Below are positions 10,248 through 21,575 of a stretch of 64,000 nucleotides of DNA, in pieces; positions within the stretch are counted from its first letter, which is position 1; the number at the start of each line of letters is the position of its first letter. The DNA is taken from assembly GCA_024509875.1 (NCBI GenBank), contig JAMPIV010004470.1, positions 62,001 to 126,000 on the forward strand, read 5' to 3'. The notes below the pieces were generated by a model. The model saw only the letters and a list, made by a program, of their open reading frames with translations. It had not been told where the DNA came from and did no database searches. The DNA is from Oreohelix idahoensis (Eukaryota > Mollusca > Gastropoda > Stylommatophora > Oreohelicidae). The position numbers were made by a program, and so were the translations under genes.

Positions 10248-11500
10248 ATGTCTACATTAGATTATTTTATTACACAAGGAAAATCTCTTGATAAGACTGG
10301 AAAAGACTTAGAACAATGGGCTGTTGCTCAATATGACAAAGCATTAGCTGTAGAAGAAAAAAAAGCTGCTGCTGAGGAAAAAAAAAGCTGCGGCTGAGGA
10401 GAGAAAACTTCAAATAGAAGAAAAAAAAAGCTGCTGCAGAAGAAAGGAAAGCCTTAGCTGAAGAAAAAAGATTAGAAAAAGAAGCTGATACTGCTGCTGA
10501 ACTTAAGAAATTGCAGATGCAAGTGGAGGAAAGAAGATTTGAGGCAGAACAGAAGAAATTAGAAGCTGATGCAGAGCAGAAAAAATTAGAAGTTGCTGCA
10601 GAACAGAAGAAATTAGAAGCTGCTGCAGAACAGAAAAAACTAGAAGTTGCTGCTGCTGCAGAACAGAAAAAATTAGAAGTTGCTGCTGCTGCAGAACAGA
10701 AAAAATTAGAAGTTGCTGCTGCTGCAGAACAGAAAAAATTAGAAGCTGCTGCTGCTGCAGAACAAAAAAAATTAGATAGAGAAGCTGAAGAGAGAAAAGC
10801 AATAAGAGAACATGAGTTTGAATTAGAGAAATTAAAATTGACATGTATGAGTAATGTTAATCAGGCATCTGGTGGTAATGGTAAACCCTTTGTATACAAG
10901 GTCAAGGTACCAGCGTTTAACCCTACCAGTGATGACATAACATTTTGGCTTTCTAGATTTGAACGGGCTTGTCGATCTCATAATGTTGACAAATCACAGT
11001 ATGTGAATCAGTTGTCTGAAAATCTAAAAGGGGAGTCTCTGAGTAAGTTATATTTTGTTGAAGAGGCCGACAAAGATAATTATGATGCTGTTAGGGCAGC
11101 TTTGATAAAGAGATATCAGCTGTCTGAGGAAGGTTACCGTCTTTTGTTTAAAACAATGAGACCTGAGGTAGGTGTAGAATTCTCAGATTTCATCTCAAAA
11201 GCACGAATTACACTTTCACGATGGATTGAATTATCCAAAACAGAGAAAACATTTGATGGTCTTACGGATTTATTGCTAAGAGACAAGGTCATGTCTTCTG
11301 TAAATAAATCATTCCTAGAGTTCTTACATGAGCGTAAACCTGGTACAATAAAGCAAATGGAAGAATATTGTGACCAGTATGCCACGGCACACCCTGACAT
11401 GATTCTTGGTAACTCTAACATTAAAGAGAGTATGCCAGTTGCTTCGGCAACAGAATATAATCAGAATTACTCACACAAATTCCAAGGAGCTAAAAAAATA
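10248..11500 (+). pseudogene. gag: Element 1 Gag (capsid region), frame broken at A-runs
   Basis: The ATG at 10248 opens MSTLDYFITQGKSLDKTGKD and leads into a long charged coiled coil with repeated AEQKKLEVAAA units (about 10360-10800). A globular region follows (about 10860-11400) with VPAFNPTSDDITFWLSRFERA and SEEGYRLLFKTMRP, resembling a Ty3-type Gag capsid. Two A9 runs (10378-10386, 10421-10429) each carry one base too many for the frame, so translation from 10248 stops early as printed. A third shift of the opposite sign occurs at the A7 run 11492-11498, beyond which the frame continues into protease. Either these are homopolymer errors or the copy is dead. Confidence 0.85.
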
Positions 11501-13572
11501 AATTTGATAAAAAGGTTAATTGGGATAAGTATCAAAACCAAGATAACCGCTCAAATCAGAGTTCTTCTTCGAAGAACTGGAATCGGTCTGATAGTCCTCG
11601 ACACGCGAGGGGTTCCCATAATGTTAGAAATTCTCGGAAAGGGAGTAGCTATAGGAACTACCCAAGTGCTTCATGGAGACAAAAGAAACAATATTACAGG
11701 GATACTCAATATAATGAGCATGATGATTATGATCATGAATATTATGATTCAAACCCAAATAGGGGTTATAACAGAGGCAATAATAATTATAGAGACAATT
11801 ATAACCGAGGTAGATCACAACACAAAAGACATGGTAAATCTTATTACCAGGCTAACTCTGCACAACAGGAGTTTCACGACACCGATAATCAGAATAATGA
11901 TAAAAAAGACTCCAATAGTGTAGCAAATTCCGCTTTCGATTTTGCTAGAGCATCTGAGTGTTCGCAATGCAAAACATTATTCGATCCAACCACAGTGTCT
12001 ACTTTAAGCTGCGGTCACCCACTTCCCGCTCTTCATGCGTCAATTGCGCATAATGGAAGGGGTGCTCTTGTCTTTAATAGGGGCCTAATAGATGGTACTC
12101 CGGTATCAATTCTTTTCGACTCGGGGTGCACTACCATTGGAGTGAGGCAATCACTCGTAAATCCTTCTCGAGCTACAGGCAATATAGTCAAATGTGTAAC
12201 ATTTGGTGGCACATTGGAGAAGTACTCCACTGCCATTATCAATATTGCTACGCCTTTCTTTACAGGAGAGGTGCAAGCATGTCTCTTGCCGAATCCGATC
12301 GCTGATCTTATCATCGGTCGCATTCATGGAGTGAAAGAATGCACTCCACAGCAAATTTCTAATTGGGAAAATGTTAATATGCAATCTGCTAATGCAGTAA
12401 TCACTAGGGCTCAAGCTCTTAATATGCCACAATCTTCACATTCTGAAGATAATGATGCGCAGATCCAAGATGATCCCTTGGAGATTTCCCACGATTCCTT
12501 TATCAAACAGCAGGAAGATGATCCTACTCTAAAGAAATTCTTTACTCTGGCAACAAAAGGTGATCCGAATAAGGATACAAATCGTAAATCTTGGATTACG
12601 ATGAAGAATGGCGTACTTGTACGTATGGTACAAGACTCCGCTAAGTCCATTCATTCTCAAATCCTTGTGCCTAAAAATATGAGAGTTAAAATCTTACAGC
12701 ACGCTCATGATTCGCAGTGTGCTGGACATATGGGTTTTTCCCGTACTAAAGCTAGAGTTCTTCAATCTTTCTTTTGGCCTGCTGTGAATAAGGACATACG
12801 AATCTATTGTCGATCTTGTAAAGTATGTCAAGAGATTAAATCCAGGGGTCCACGCCATGATGCACCTATTCAGGCTGCAGACATTCCCATTCGGCCATTT
12901 CAAAAAATGGCGATAGACATCATTGGTCCATTTAAGATAAAGTCTGCTAGAGGACACCAATTTATTCTGACGTGTGTTGATATGTGCACACGTTGGCCGG
13001 AGGCTGTTCCTCTAAAGAGCATAACTACTGCTGATGTCGCAGATGCTCTTTGGTTAATATTTTCTCGTCTGGGATTTCCAGCAGAAATATTATCCGACCA
13101 TGGTACCCAACTCATATCGGATACCATGTCTCAAGTAATGTCGACTCTGAAGATAGAGAGATCGCTGAGTAGTATTTATCATCCTATGTCCAATGGGATG
13201 GTGGAACGTTTGAATAGAACTCTGAAAAACCTACTAGGTAAGATAACAGAAGATCATCCTCAGGATTGGGATAGGGTTTTACCCGCGGCTCTCTTTGCAT
13301 ATAGAGAGGTCGCCAACGAACATACAGGATTTTCTCCCTTTGAACTTGTCTTTGGCGCGAAACCGCGAGGTCCTATGTCCTTACTTCATGATCTTATAAC
13401 TGCTGATAATATTGTCGATGACACAAAATCCTCTTATGAATATGTCATCGCACTTAGACACAAGATTATTGAAGCATGCAAATTGGCAACTGCTTCATCT
13501 GAATTTGCGAAACAGAAGGCAAGGGAATTTGCCAATAAAAAAGAGATGTTTGCGACAACTTTGTCCAGGTGA
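11494..13572 (+). CDS. pol: Element 1 Gag tail, protease and integrase
   Basis: One open frame starts just after the A7 run at 11492-11498. Its first part is a low-complexity R/N/Y/S/H-rich tail (about 11500-11900), probably the nucleic-acid-binding end of Gag; there is no CCHC knuckle. From about 12050 an aspartic protease follows (ILFDSGCTT active site; LIIGR near its end). Integrase comes next: an H-H-C-C zinc finger (HAHDSQCAGHMG ... CRSCKVC, about 12700-12830), then a DDE core with D in AIDIIGPF, D in ILSDHGTQ and E in NGMVERLNRTL. The frame ends at 13572 because of one extra A in the A6 run near 13533-13538. Domains look complete. Confidence 0.93.
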   Translation, partial: KNKFDKKVNWDKYQNQDNRSNQSSSSKNWNRSDSPRHARGSHNVRNSRKGSSYRNYPSASWRQKKQYYRDTQYNEHDDYDHEYYDSNPNRGYNRGNNNYRDNYNRGRSQHKRHGKSYYQANSAQQEFHDTDNQNNDKKDSNSVANSAFDFARASECSQCKTLFDPTTVSTLSCGHPLPALHASIAHNGRGALVFNRGLIDGTPVSILFDSGCTTIGVRQSLVNPSRATGNIVKCVTFGGTLEKYSTAIINIATPFFTGEVQACLLPNPIADLIIGRIHGVKECTPQQISNWENVNMQSANAVITRAQALNMPQSSHSEDNDAQIQDDPLEISHDSFIKQQEDDPTLKKFFTLATKGDPNKDTNRKSWITMKNGVLVRMVQDSAKSIHSQILVPKNMRVKILQHAHDSQCAGHMGFSRTKARVLQSFFWPAVNKDIRIYCRSCKVCQEIKSRGPRHDAPIQAADIPIRPFQKMAIDIIGPFKIKSARGHQFILTCVDMCTRWPEAVPLKSITTADVADALWLIFSRLGFPAEILSDHGTQLISDTMSQVMSTLKIERSLSSIYHPMSNGMVERLNRTLKNLLGKITEDHPQDWDRVLPAALFAYREVANEHTGFSPFELVFGAKPRGPMSLLHDLITADNIVDDTKSSYEYVIALRHKIIEACKLATASSEFAKQKAREFANKKEMFATTLSR

Positions 13573-14959
13573 CAAAGCATTTGTCTTGCTACCTTGTAGG
13601 GAAAATAGACTTCTCATTTCTTGGAAAGGTCCGTACGATATAATATCAAAAGTTTCCGATGTTGACTATATCGTCGATATTGACGGGAAGCGTAAAACCT
13701 TCCACATCAACATGCTCACGGAATTCCATGAACGTCCTGATTATTTACAACCTGTTTTCCAGGCAACGGACGATTTTCCAGTCCAACATGGACAGTACTC
13801 ATCTCTGTCAGTAATACAGGATGAGGAAACGAGTTTCTCGGATGTAAATTTACCTTTTCCACTGATTCCTCTTCACTCTAATGAATCATGGAAAGATGTT
13901 GCAATTTCTCCAGAATTATCTCCAGGAGAGCAGAAACAAGTTTCTACTATGTTAGAACAATTTCAGGATGTCCTTACTGACATTCCTGGTCAAACGGATG
14001 TCATTCAACATGACATTATTCTTACTGACCATAGTCCTATAAGAGTCAGACCGTATCCTATCCCGATACATTTTCAAGCACAGGTAGAGAAAGAGTTAGA
14101 TGAGATGATAGAGTTAAAAATTATTGAACCATCCACATCAGCATATTCTTCGCCGATGGTTATAGTACGGAAAAAAGACAATAACATACGTCTTTGCGTG
14201 GATTATCGCAAATTGAATCAAGTGACTAAATTCGATGCTGAACCTATGCCTTTACTAGAAGAGCTACTTACGAGACTATCGAATTCTCACTTCTTTTCTA
14301 AACTCGATTTGTCTAAGGGATATTGGCAAGTTCCACTATCCGAACACGCCAAACCGTTTACTGCTTTTTCGACGCCTAGGGGTCTATTCCAATGGAATTT
14401 CATGCCTTTCGGTCTTATGAACGCCCCTGCTACATTTGTACGCATGATGCGTCGAATCCTATCTCATCGCTCAGATGTCATTGCGTATCTTGATGACATC
14501 TGTCTTTTCAGTGATACTTGGAACGATCACTATAATGGTATAAATGAACTATTGTCTATCTTTCGCGAACATAACCTGACAGCGAAACCATCGAAAGCAT
14601 GTATTGGTTTTAGCGAAATATCTTTTTTAGGACACCGTGTTGGTCATGGGTTCCTAAAAACAGAAGACCATAATACAAGTAAGATACTTAACATTTCTAT
14701 TCCTAAGACTAAAAAGCAAGTACGAAGTCTCTTAGGTCTAATACAATTTTATGGACGATTCATCCCGAATCTGTCCTCCATTATGTCACCTCTTTCTTCC
14801 TTGCTAAAGAAAGGGTCTCCTAATGTAGTCCATTGGACTCAAGAATGTCAATCCTCTTTGGATAAGGTTAAAACTATGTTTTCTACTTCACCTATCCTAG
14901 TATTACCTTCTAAGGATAAGACATTTATTCTTCGTAGTGACGCTTCATCCACCGGGATT
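13539..14959 (+). CDS. pol: Element 1 integrase C-terminus, reverse transcriptase and start of RNase H
   Basis: Resuming in the next frame, the protein shows a GDKAFVLLPCRENRLLISWKG segment, the small C-terminal integrase domain, then about 190 residues of linker. Reverse transcriptase runs from about 14040: IRLCVDYRKLNQ, FSKLDLSKGYWQVPL, FMPFGLMNAPATF and the catalytic YLDDICLFS. The connection region leads to the first RNase H block (LRSDASSTGI) at 14930-14959. There the frame is cut by an inserted LINE fragment; RNase H resumes at 16005. The same A6 run near 13535 separates this frame from integrase. All key catalytic residues are present, so apart from the insertion and indels the copy looks recently active. 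Confidence 0.93.
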
Positions 14960-16000
14960 ATAATAATAATAATAAATTCTTTAAGCGCCAAACACGGCGC
15001 ATAAGGCAGAAACCAGTGCTCTCCAGGTTGTTCGTTGTGACGCCACTCCTCTTAGCTCTTGCACATTATTTAGGCCCAACGTTCTTCCTTCTCTTATTAT
15101 TGTTCTTCTGAGTGTTTCTTTTGGTCTTCCTTTTTTCCGCTTACCCTCAGGAACCCAAGTGAGCGCCTGTAGTGGTATTCTGTTGTTTTGCATTCGTAGG
15201 ACATGACCGATATATGACCATCGTCTTTTCCTTATATAGTCGGAGACATATTTCTGCCTAGAGTCTTCTCTTATTTGTCGATTAGTCTTGAATTCTTTCC
15301 AACTGATGTTCATGAGTTTTTCTAAGACATTTGTTCTCGAATGTATTCAGCTTGTTCTCCAATGATTTTGTTATTTTCCAACTCTCACAGCCGTATGTTA
15401 ACACTGAGATAACATTTGAATTAAACAGACGAAGCTTGGTATGTATATTCAATGATCGTAATTTCCAAATGTTAGATAATCTATTGAAGGCGCTAGCTGC
15501 CAAAGCAATTCTAGTATGGATTTCTCTTGTTGTGTCACCATCCTGAGTCATTTTACTGCCTAAATAATTGAAACTTTCAACTTTCTGTAGTTTTTCCCCG
15601 TTCAAGATGATATCAAAGGTCTCGTTAGAAAAGTTCATAGCTTTAGTTTTAGAGGCATTTATTTGGAGACCAATTTTAACCGAGAGATGACACAAATTAT
15701 TTATTGCTTCTTGGGATTGTCTTGGTGTTGAACTTAAGAATGCTACATCATCTGCGAAATCCAGGTCCCCCAGGAATTTGTCCATTTGTCCATTTTTATA
15801 CCCAATTGTTCATTGTGGGTATAGTTTCTCATAACCCAATCAATAGCTATTCCAAAAAGTAGTGGTGACATAATACAGCCTTGTTTCACCCCTGTTTCTA
15901 CTGTAAACCATTCTGTATTCCCTTTATTTGTTCTAACACAACATCTTGCATTGTCATATAGCGCTTTGATTATATTCACATATTTTGTTGGAAAACCATA
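14960..16000 (-). mobile_element. RTE-like LINE 3' fragment inserted in element 1
   Basis: A 1041-bp insertion splits the RNase H frame; GATT lies on both sides (14956-14959 and 16001-16004) as a probable short target duplication. Read on the minus strand it gives the second half of a LINE reverse transcriptase (ETGVKQGCIMSPLLF, then LDFADDVAFLS, then FNYLGSKM) and the typical C-terminal tail WSYIGHVLRM ... KRKKGRPKETLRRT. It ends in a (TTA)n tail at 14960-14975. Frame changes near 15785, beside a short duplicated GTCCATTT, and near 15313 show that it was non-functional or has decayed. The 5' part, including endonuclease, is missing. Confidence 0.9.
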
Positions 16001-16004
16001 GATT

Positions 16005-16343
16005 GGAGTTGCACTAATGCAAGAGTACTCTGGAACTCTGCATCCTGTGATGTATATTTCTCGGAAATTAAATGCCGCAGAGAAGAATTACTCGGTCCTA
16101 GACCGTGAATTATTGGCTATGGTTTGGTCAATCCTTAAACTGCAAAGATTTCTTCTGGGCGCGCATTTCATTGTGGAAACTGACCAGAAAGCTCTTACGG
16201 CTATTCAGAGTAAAAATCTGAAGAGCGCTAGATCAACGCGATACGCGATTGCTCTACAGACATTTCATTTTGCGGTGCGAGCTATCCGTGGGTCAGAAAA
16301 TGAGATGGCAGATATTTTGTCTAGATGCCCACACGATTCATAA
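16005..16343 (+). CDS. pol: Element 1 RNase H, remainder
   Basis: Continues the RNase H domain cut at 14959: YISRKLNAAEKNYSVLDREL with the catalytic Glu, ETDQKALTAI with the next catalytic Asp, and RAIRGSENEMADILSRCP at the C-terminus, followed by a stop at 16341-16343. There is no integrase after it, which confirms the INT-before-RT order. Confidence 0.93.
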   Translation, partial: GVALMQEYSGTLHPVMYISRKLNAAEKNYSVLDRELLAMVWSILKLQRFLLGAHFIVETDQKALTAIQSKNLKSARSTRYAIALQTFHFAVRAIRGSENEMADILSRCPHDS

Positions 16344-16744
16344 CTGTTATACAACTTTGATACAGTTGTTTCTATGTTGAAATGTGTACACATATGTAAT
16401 ATATCATATATTGATTGTAACGCTACTTAGCGGTTCATTGATATGTATTCACCGCTGATCTTTCAATGTTTTTCGTCTTTGATGATCATGATGTTAAGAT
16501 ATCTTAGATGGAATTTATGTATAAACTAATGTGGAAATTGTGTCATTGCTAATATTGTAGTATGCGTTGGTGACACCTCTCTGGAAATATTTATACTTAG
16601 AGAAGTACTTTCTCTAAGGTCATAAAACTTATGCTTATCATCTGCGCATTGTTATTGCTGCGTTGTGAGTCTATTGTATGTTGCTCCTAGATGTATTTTA
16701 AAAAAAAATGTACCATTTTTTTTTTCCCGAGGGGTGTGGTAATC
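16344..16744 (+). other. Element 1 3' untranslated region and polypurine tract
   Basis: Non-coding, ending in a purine-rich CCGAGGGGTGTGGTAATC just before the 3' LTR. It contains an A-run and a T-run near 16700-16730. Confidence 0.75.
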
Positions 16745-18250
16745 TGTTGCGTGCATATTTTGACGCACATTTTACAAAAATCGATATGGCTATTTAATAT
16801 GGGAAAAATATAGACATTCATTTATTTGTGTATGAAAATGCTGTTTATGGTAAAAGCGAGATAATCCATGTTTGATTCACACTTTTGATTATTGGAGTAA
16901 TCGTTCTGGATATTGATCCAGCGCAAGGATATTGCGCTTGCGTTTGTACTTATTTTTTAGGGCCAGAAAATATATTAATTTGCTTATTGTGTTTATGGCT
17001 TGAATTCATATGTATTACATATTATTAGTACAAGTAGAATCAGTCCTATATTGTATATTTTGGATGGGTAGGAGGGACTAGATTCTTGCTAGCGGAAGTA
17101 TGAGTTGTCTTGACAAGTCGTGATGAGTTCCGATGTACTGCTTACAAATGGCGGGGTACGTTTTTCTAGAGCTGGTCCTTTCGTCAGAAAAAATGTCTTA
17201 CGAAGTGGTTTCTTCTGAAGGAGATGGTGTCTCTACGATGGTTTGTGTTAGAGACTCTCCTCATGTCAGTATATAGATGATTCGGACTCCAGGTAAACCC
17301 AGCTCCTATTTTGATGATCTCTCGTCGGTTAGGCCTAGCTTGACTTTTGTGCTTCGCTATGCTAGTGTCGTGTTTTGTATCGACGAAGATGACAGATTTT
17401 CCTGCAGCGGTTATGGCTACGTGAATTAACTTGATCACCGTAGAGCTGTATGGAAACATTTATGAAATCCTTTATATACCCATTATAAATTAACTCTGGC
17501 TTATATTCTCCTTCCTATGAATGAGTGAACGACAACTCAGGGAGGCAGCCATGTTGGATTTCGGTCAGCATATGTTTTGATCACTGCCAAGAGAACAGAT
17601 TATTTATCCTATTATCGGACAGTGACAGGGAGATCTCAATCTTGCTAGAAACCCCCTTCGTGGTTTCATAATATATACTACAAACTATGGACGTCAAGTA
17701 ACTTTGGTTATTTATCGATCCGCCCTTCACTGACGCGTTTAGTCAGATAGGGGGATGTGGCCATAATGTATCATGACATTGAACTTTTGATGTACTGCCC
17801 ATTATTTCTGAATGTGTCATGACTTCAGATCTGCTATGTATACCTACAAATTGATATGTCAACATACCATGATGTACTCGTATGTCCCAGTGTGTACGTC
17901 TGAATAAATTGAGTAAACTAAGATTCCAGCAGTCTGCATTGGTGCCTTGTAGACACAAGTGTATGAGTGGTTATATTGGTCAGCACACGAACAGTACACC
18001 ATTCGCGTCAATCACACTCTACATTTCTACTTCATACATACACCATCCTGCGTCGGTTGAAGTGACCAAGTTTAGGGCCTGCTTCCCCTGGAGCCTTTGC
18101 CTTCCCTAACTCAGGACTAGGGTGAGTTACCCATTTACAGCTGGGTAGACTGGAGCATGCCTGATCTCAACAACACACCACTCTTCCTTACAGAGCATCC
18201 AGTGTGTGTGTGAAAGCAACTTTACAGAGCAGACAGACTGATACTTTACA
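16745..18250 (+). repeat. Element 1 3' LTR
   Basis: Matches 7343-8849 almost base for base. Differences seen include GATATGGC for GATAGGGC, one added C near 17800 and one fewer TG in the TG-run near 18203. Followed directly by ACGAT. Confidence 0.96.
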
Positions 18251-18620
18251 ACGATGTTCCGTCTGACGGACGTTGGATTGTAAAACTTTCAGGTGAAGTA
18301 ATTACGTAGCTGATATTCGGCAAAGCGGAGACGGTACTAATTAACGTAGAGAAACATAGATGGGTGAATAATAGAAACAAGAGTTTCATTCGTTTTAGGC
18401 CACAATGAGCTTTATACTTCCAATATAGAAATAGTAAGTTGTCGGGAATTCACGTGATTTGACTGAGCTGTTGACAAGCGAGAAGAAATTGGTTCTGGGA
18501 GGTTCGAAATAAAAGTTGTCTTTGCAACTCAGGAAATAAGATGAAATAAGTTCGTACTCATATAGGACAGAGTGTGCTTCGTCTGTGGAGAGTTAGTACT
18601 CGGGTTTTGGTAAGATTAGC
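18251..18620. other. Intron sequence, nothing recognisable
   Basis: Host sequence resuming after element 1. No domain, repeat or RNA seen. Confidence 0.4.
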
Positions 18621-18680
18621 CTAGTTGGTTTCTCGTCTTCGATACACAGATTTATTTATTATTGCCACCCGTAATGCTCA

Positions 18681-18909
18681 AATGTCAAGCCAAAGAGGCA
18701 GAAGCGGAAGAGGTGGTAAAATTACCTTTGATTCAAGAACAGAACGGCAAATTGGCTTAGGTCTGGCAGTAGGTGTGACTTTCGCATTAAAGAACGATAA
18801 AAGGGAATTTTATCAATATATATCATGTCTCTCCGATAGCCATGATCAGTTTCCAGAAATCTATCTAAATTCACTAGCTCGTTATCTTAAGATTTCTCGT
18901 ACAGAATGA
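18681..18909 (+). CDS. Hypothetical 75-residue open frame
   Basis: The ATG at 18681 opens MSSQRGRSGRGGKITFDSRT, with an R/G-rich basic N-terminus, then a mixed charged and hydrophobic body ending LARYLKISRTE. An AATAAA-like signal lies about 130 bp after the stop (near 19037). I recognise no family. It lies in the FREP-like gene's large intron on the opposite strand, so a retrocopy, a mobile-element remnant or a chance frame are all possible. The upstream extension to 18625 is open but lacks support. Confidence 0.25.
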
Positions 18910-19206
18910 AAATTATTACATTTTCGTGGAGTGTTTCAGTTTTCTGATTGCGGTAATTTATATACAAGTACTAGCTTTAAAATGATTTAGTGTTTAACGT
19001 TTTATAATATTTCACTGAGATTTTCTGTGCTAATTAAATAAAGTATAGCTAACTTTCCAGCCGTAAAGTAACTTTAATTACTCGCCTATTTCCCAGTAGG
19101 AGATGTTTTAAATTGACTAGTACATACATTAAATAACTGTCTACTGTCTGCATATATTATTTACTTCTATCCATTTTTTTTGTTTGTTGTAATTTTATAA
19201 ATTACT

Positions 19207-19330
19207 AGTGTTCATATCACGCGTTAAAAATAACGATTGGATAAGCTGGACAGGTGTGTTTTAAATCTAATTTATAACGGAGTGGTGTAGAGGTCCTATT
19301 TTTAACACGTGTTAAATATGATATTGATAA
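19207..19330. repeat. Possible small MITE-like inverted repeat
   Basis: TCATAT...CGTTAAAAATA near 19212 faces its approximate inverse TATTTTTAACACGTGTTAAA near 19298, giving imperfect arms of about 20 bp around an 80-bp centre. No clear target duplication. Confidence 0.3.
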
Positions 19331-20617
19331 TTTGGTTAAATGTTTATATTTTCTTTTCCTAAAATATAGGCTGATCAAACCTGAGTACTAGCGGCTTTTC
19401 TTATGGCCAAATGAACTTATGATCATACGAACATATAATATTATAAGCATCCAAGAATATTTCATATTGATGAGCTTCTTGCTGTGACCTGTGCTGTCCA
19501 ATTTTCCACATTTCCATGAGAGAAAATAGAATAGAAACATTAAATTATAATATTAACTGGACCAGAACTATTACCAGATTCAGTTACATCAATCTCACCA
19601 GCCAGCTGTGGTAAAATATATTGTCAGCAACATTTGTGTAACTTGACCTAGCGTTTCAGCCACCTGAGGCTAAACAACCTAGGAACTGTACATGTTCTAT
19701 TTATCCTACATTGGCGATCACCACGCATAAACCTTACTCCAACCAACTGAAGGCATAGATAACTTATTGTAATCAGGAAAATTATAACACCGACTCTAGC
19801 GACTCCTGTGAAATTTGCAGTCAGCAACTACTGAGAGTCTGGGGCTGGATTTGGCAAAACTTACATTTGACACTTAATAGATATTACTTATTGGTGCATT
19901 TCCTTGGAATGCCTGCGACAACTACTGGGGTAAGCAAATTTGAAAATGGCCACTGCGTGTATGTGAATTGAATGAACAGAGAAAGAAACTTATGTCTTTT
20001 TTTAACATTATATACTTATATGGTTTCTTCTTTTTTTTCTCAGTAATCTGATTAGTCACGGGATAGTTTACATTAGAAACCTATTCTTTTCCATTACTGA
20101 CTATTTCATAACTTGTTGTTAACCTTTGATTTTTTGGGTTAATTAACCTCTGTTGTGATAGTCCTTTCTTTTCCTTTACCAGAGGGGAGAACCTATTTGA
20201 TTAATCTTCATTATTTGTCTGTAAACCATGATCTCTTGATGCATATGATTTATGTTGTGATTTTCTATTTATAATAAACTTTATTAAACCTTTAGTTATT
20301 GTGTCGGTCAACCCCTATCCATTATATGTTATCCATAGTTTGTTTTTCACGTGCGAACGTATTTGTCACACAACAGTGTGCATGTGAGAGCATTTTCGTA
20401 CAAGGAGAGAAAGTGCGTCTGATTTAAATATTGTCGTCCAGATAGGCTGGATTAGATAAATTAATCTATACAGAGACTATCCTTTCTCTTACACGATCAC
20501 CCTTGTGATAAAAACGATATCTTACCCCTTACTTTCACAGTGTCATCACTATCACCTCTGCTCAGACAAGACTATAAATATCTATTACCTATCTGATAAT
20601 TCATCCACGACACATAA
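19331..20617. other. Intron sequence, nothing recognisable
   Basis: AT-rich, without persuasive coding frames. An AATAAACTTTATTAAACC stretch near 20273 resembles a polyadenylation region, but no gene upstream of it is evident. Confidence 0.4.
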
Positions 20618-21319
20618 ATAAGAGAACCCAAATCACCATCATCAACTAAAACACAAGAGTGTACCAGAAATAAAAGATCATCATCATCAACTAAAACATC
20701 AGGGTTTACCAGAAATAAGAGAACTCAAATCACCATCATAAAAAAAAACATCAGAGTGTACCAGAAATAAGAGAACTCAAATCACCATCATCAACTAAAA
20801 CGAGTGTACCAGCAACAAGAGAATTCCAATCACCATCATCAACTAAAACATCAGAGTGTACCAGAAATAAGAGAACTCCAATCACCAACATCAACTAAAA
20901 CATCAGAGTGTACCAGAAATAAAAGATCACCATCATCAACGTATACATCAGAGTGTACCAGAAATAAGAGAACTCAAATCACCATCATCAACTTAAACAA
21001 CAGAGTGTACCAGAAATAAGAGAACTGAAATCACCATCATCAACTAAAACAACAGAGTGTACCAGAAATAAGAGAACTCCAATCACCAACATCAACTAAA
21101 ACATCAGAGTGTACCAGAAATAAAAGATCACCATCATCAACGTATACATCAGAGTGTTTCAAAAATAAGAGAACTCAAATCACCATCATCCACTAAAACA
21201 TCAGAGTGTACCAGAAATAAGAGATCACCATCAGAAATAAAAAATCACCATCATTAACTAAAACATTAGAATGAACCAGAAATAAGAGAACTCAAATCAC
21301 CATCATCAACTAAAACAAC
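20618..21319. repeat. 52-bp minisatellite, array 2 of 3
   Basis: About 14 copies of the unit described for 6850-7145, with shortened variants in which AGAGAACTCAAATC is reduced to AGATC. Confidence 0.95.
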
Positions 21320-21347
21320 TGAGTTGTCGTAAAGAGGTTTTAGGTGT

Positions 21348-21505
21348 TAAGAAAAGTACAGATGAACACAGTGAGGTCAAGCTGTGTAAGTTCCTTGAGT
21401 CTAATTGTGGAAGATGAGGTCTTCTCAGGGTTCTTATCCGCCACCTCCAAGATCTCACTGTGTGTAAAATAGGCTCTGTGATGTTGTCTGTCTGAGTGTG
21501 TCTAG
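21348..21505 (-). other. Possible coding island with Ig-like character
   Basis: On the minus strand, after a strong acceptor-like CTTCCCCCTAG (21506-21516), a phase-0 frame reads HSEILEVADKNPEKTSSS, then TIRLKELTQLDLTVFICTFL, then stops. The second part resembles the E-F-G strands of an Ig domain with its second cysteine. Its position between the Ig and coiled-coil exons would suit a second Ig domain of the FREP-like gene, but the first half of such a domain and a good donor are missing. It may be a decayed exon or chance. Confidence 0.25.
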
Positions 21506-21575
21506 GGGGAAGTATGTAAGAATACGACTGAACAAAGACAAAAAAACTGCAACTCAATAATATCAAAAGAAGCAA

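Larger units (their letters stand above)
7343..18250 (+). mobile_element. Element 1: Gmr1-like Ty3/gypsy LTR retrotransposon
   Basis: A complete 10.9-kb insertion with LTRs of 1507 and 1506 bp, a 5-bp target duplication (ACGAT) and TG...CA ends. The LTRs differ by roughly ten substitutions and two small indels by eye (under 1%), so the insertion is recent. Internal order is Gag, protease, integrase, reverse transcriptase, RNase H. Integrase upstream of reverse transcriptase departs from the usual Ty3/gypsy order and matches the Gmr1-like lineage. The coding frame has four single-base breaks at A-runs and is interrupted by a LINE fragment at 14960-16000. It sits inside the large intron of the FREP-like gene, in the opposite orientation. 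Confidence 0.95.

Noticed and set aside
11491..11500. Programmed -1 frameshift between Gag and protease in element 1
   Set aside because: The A7 run is preceded by T in frame, so the codons do not form a slippery X-XXY-YYZ heptamer, and element 2 has Gag and protease fused; a one-base indel is simpler. Kept only as an alternative.
21306..21575. Minus-strand signal-peptide-like frame (hydrophobic start)
   Set aside because: The apparent start codon is TTG with a stop just upstream, and another frame of the same DNA gives a more protein-like sequence.
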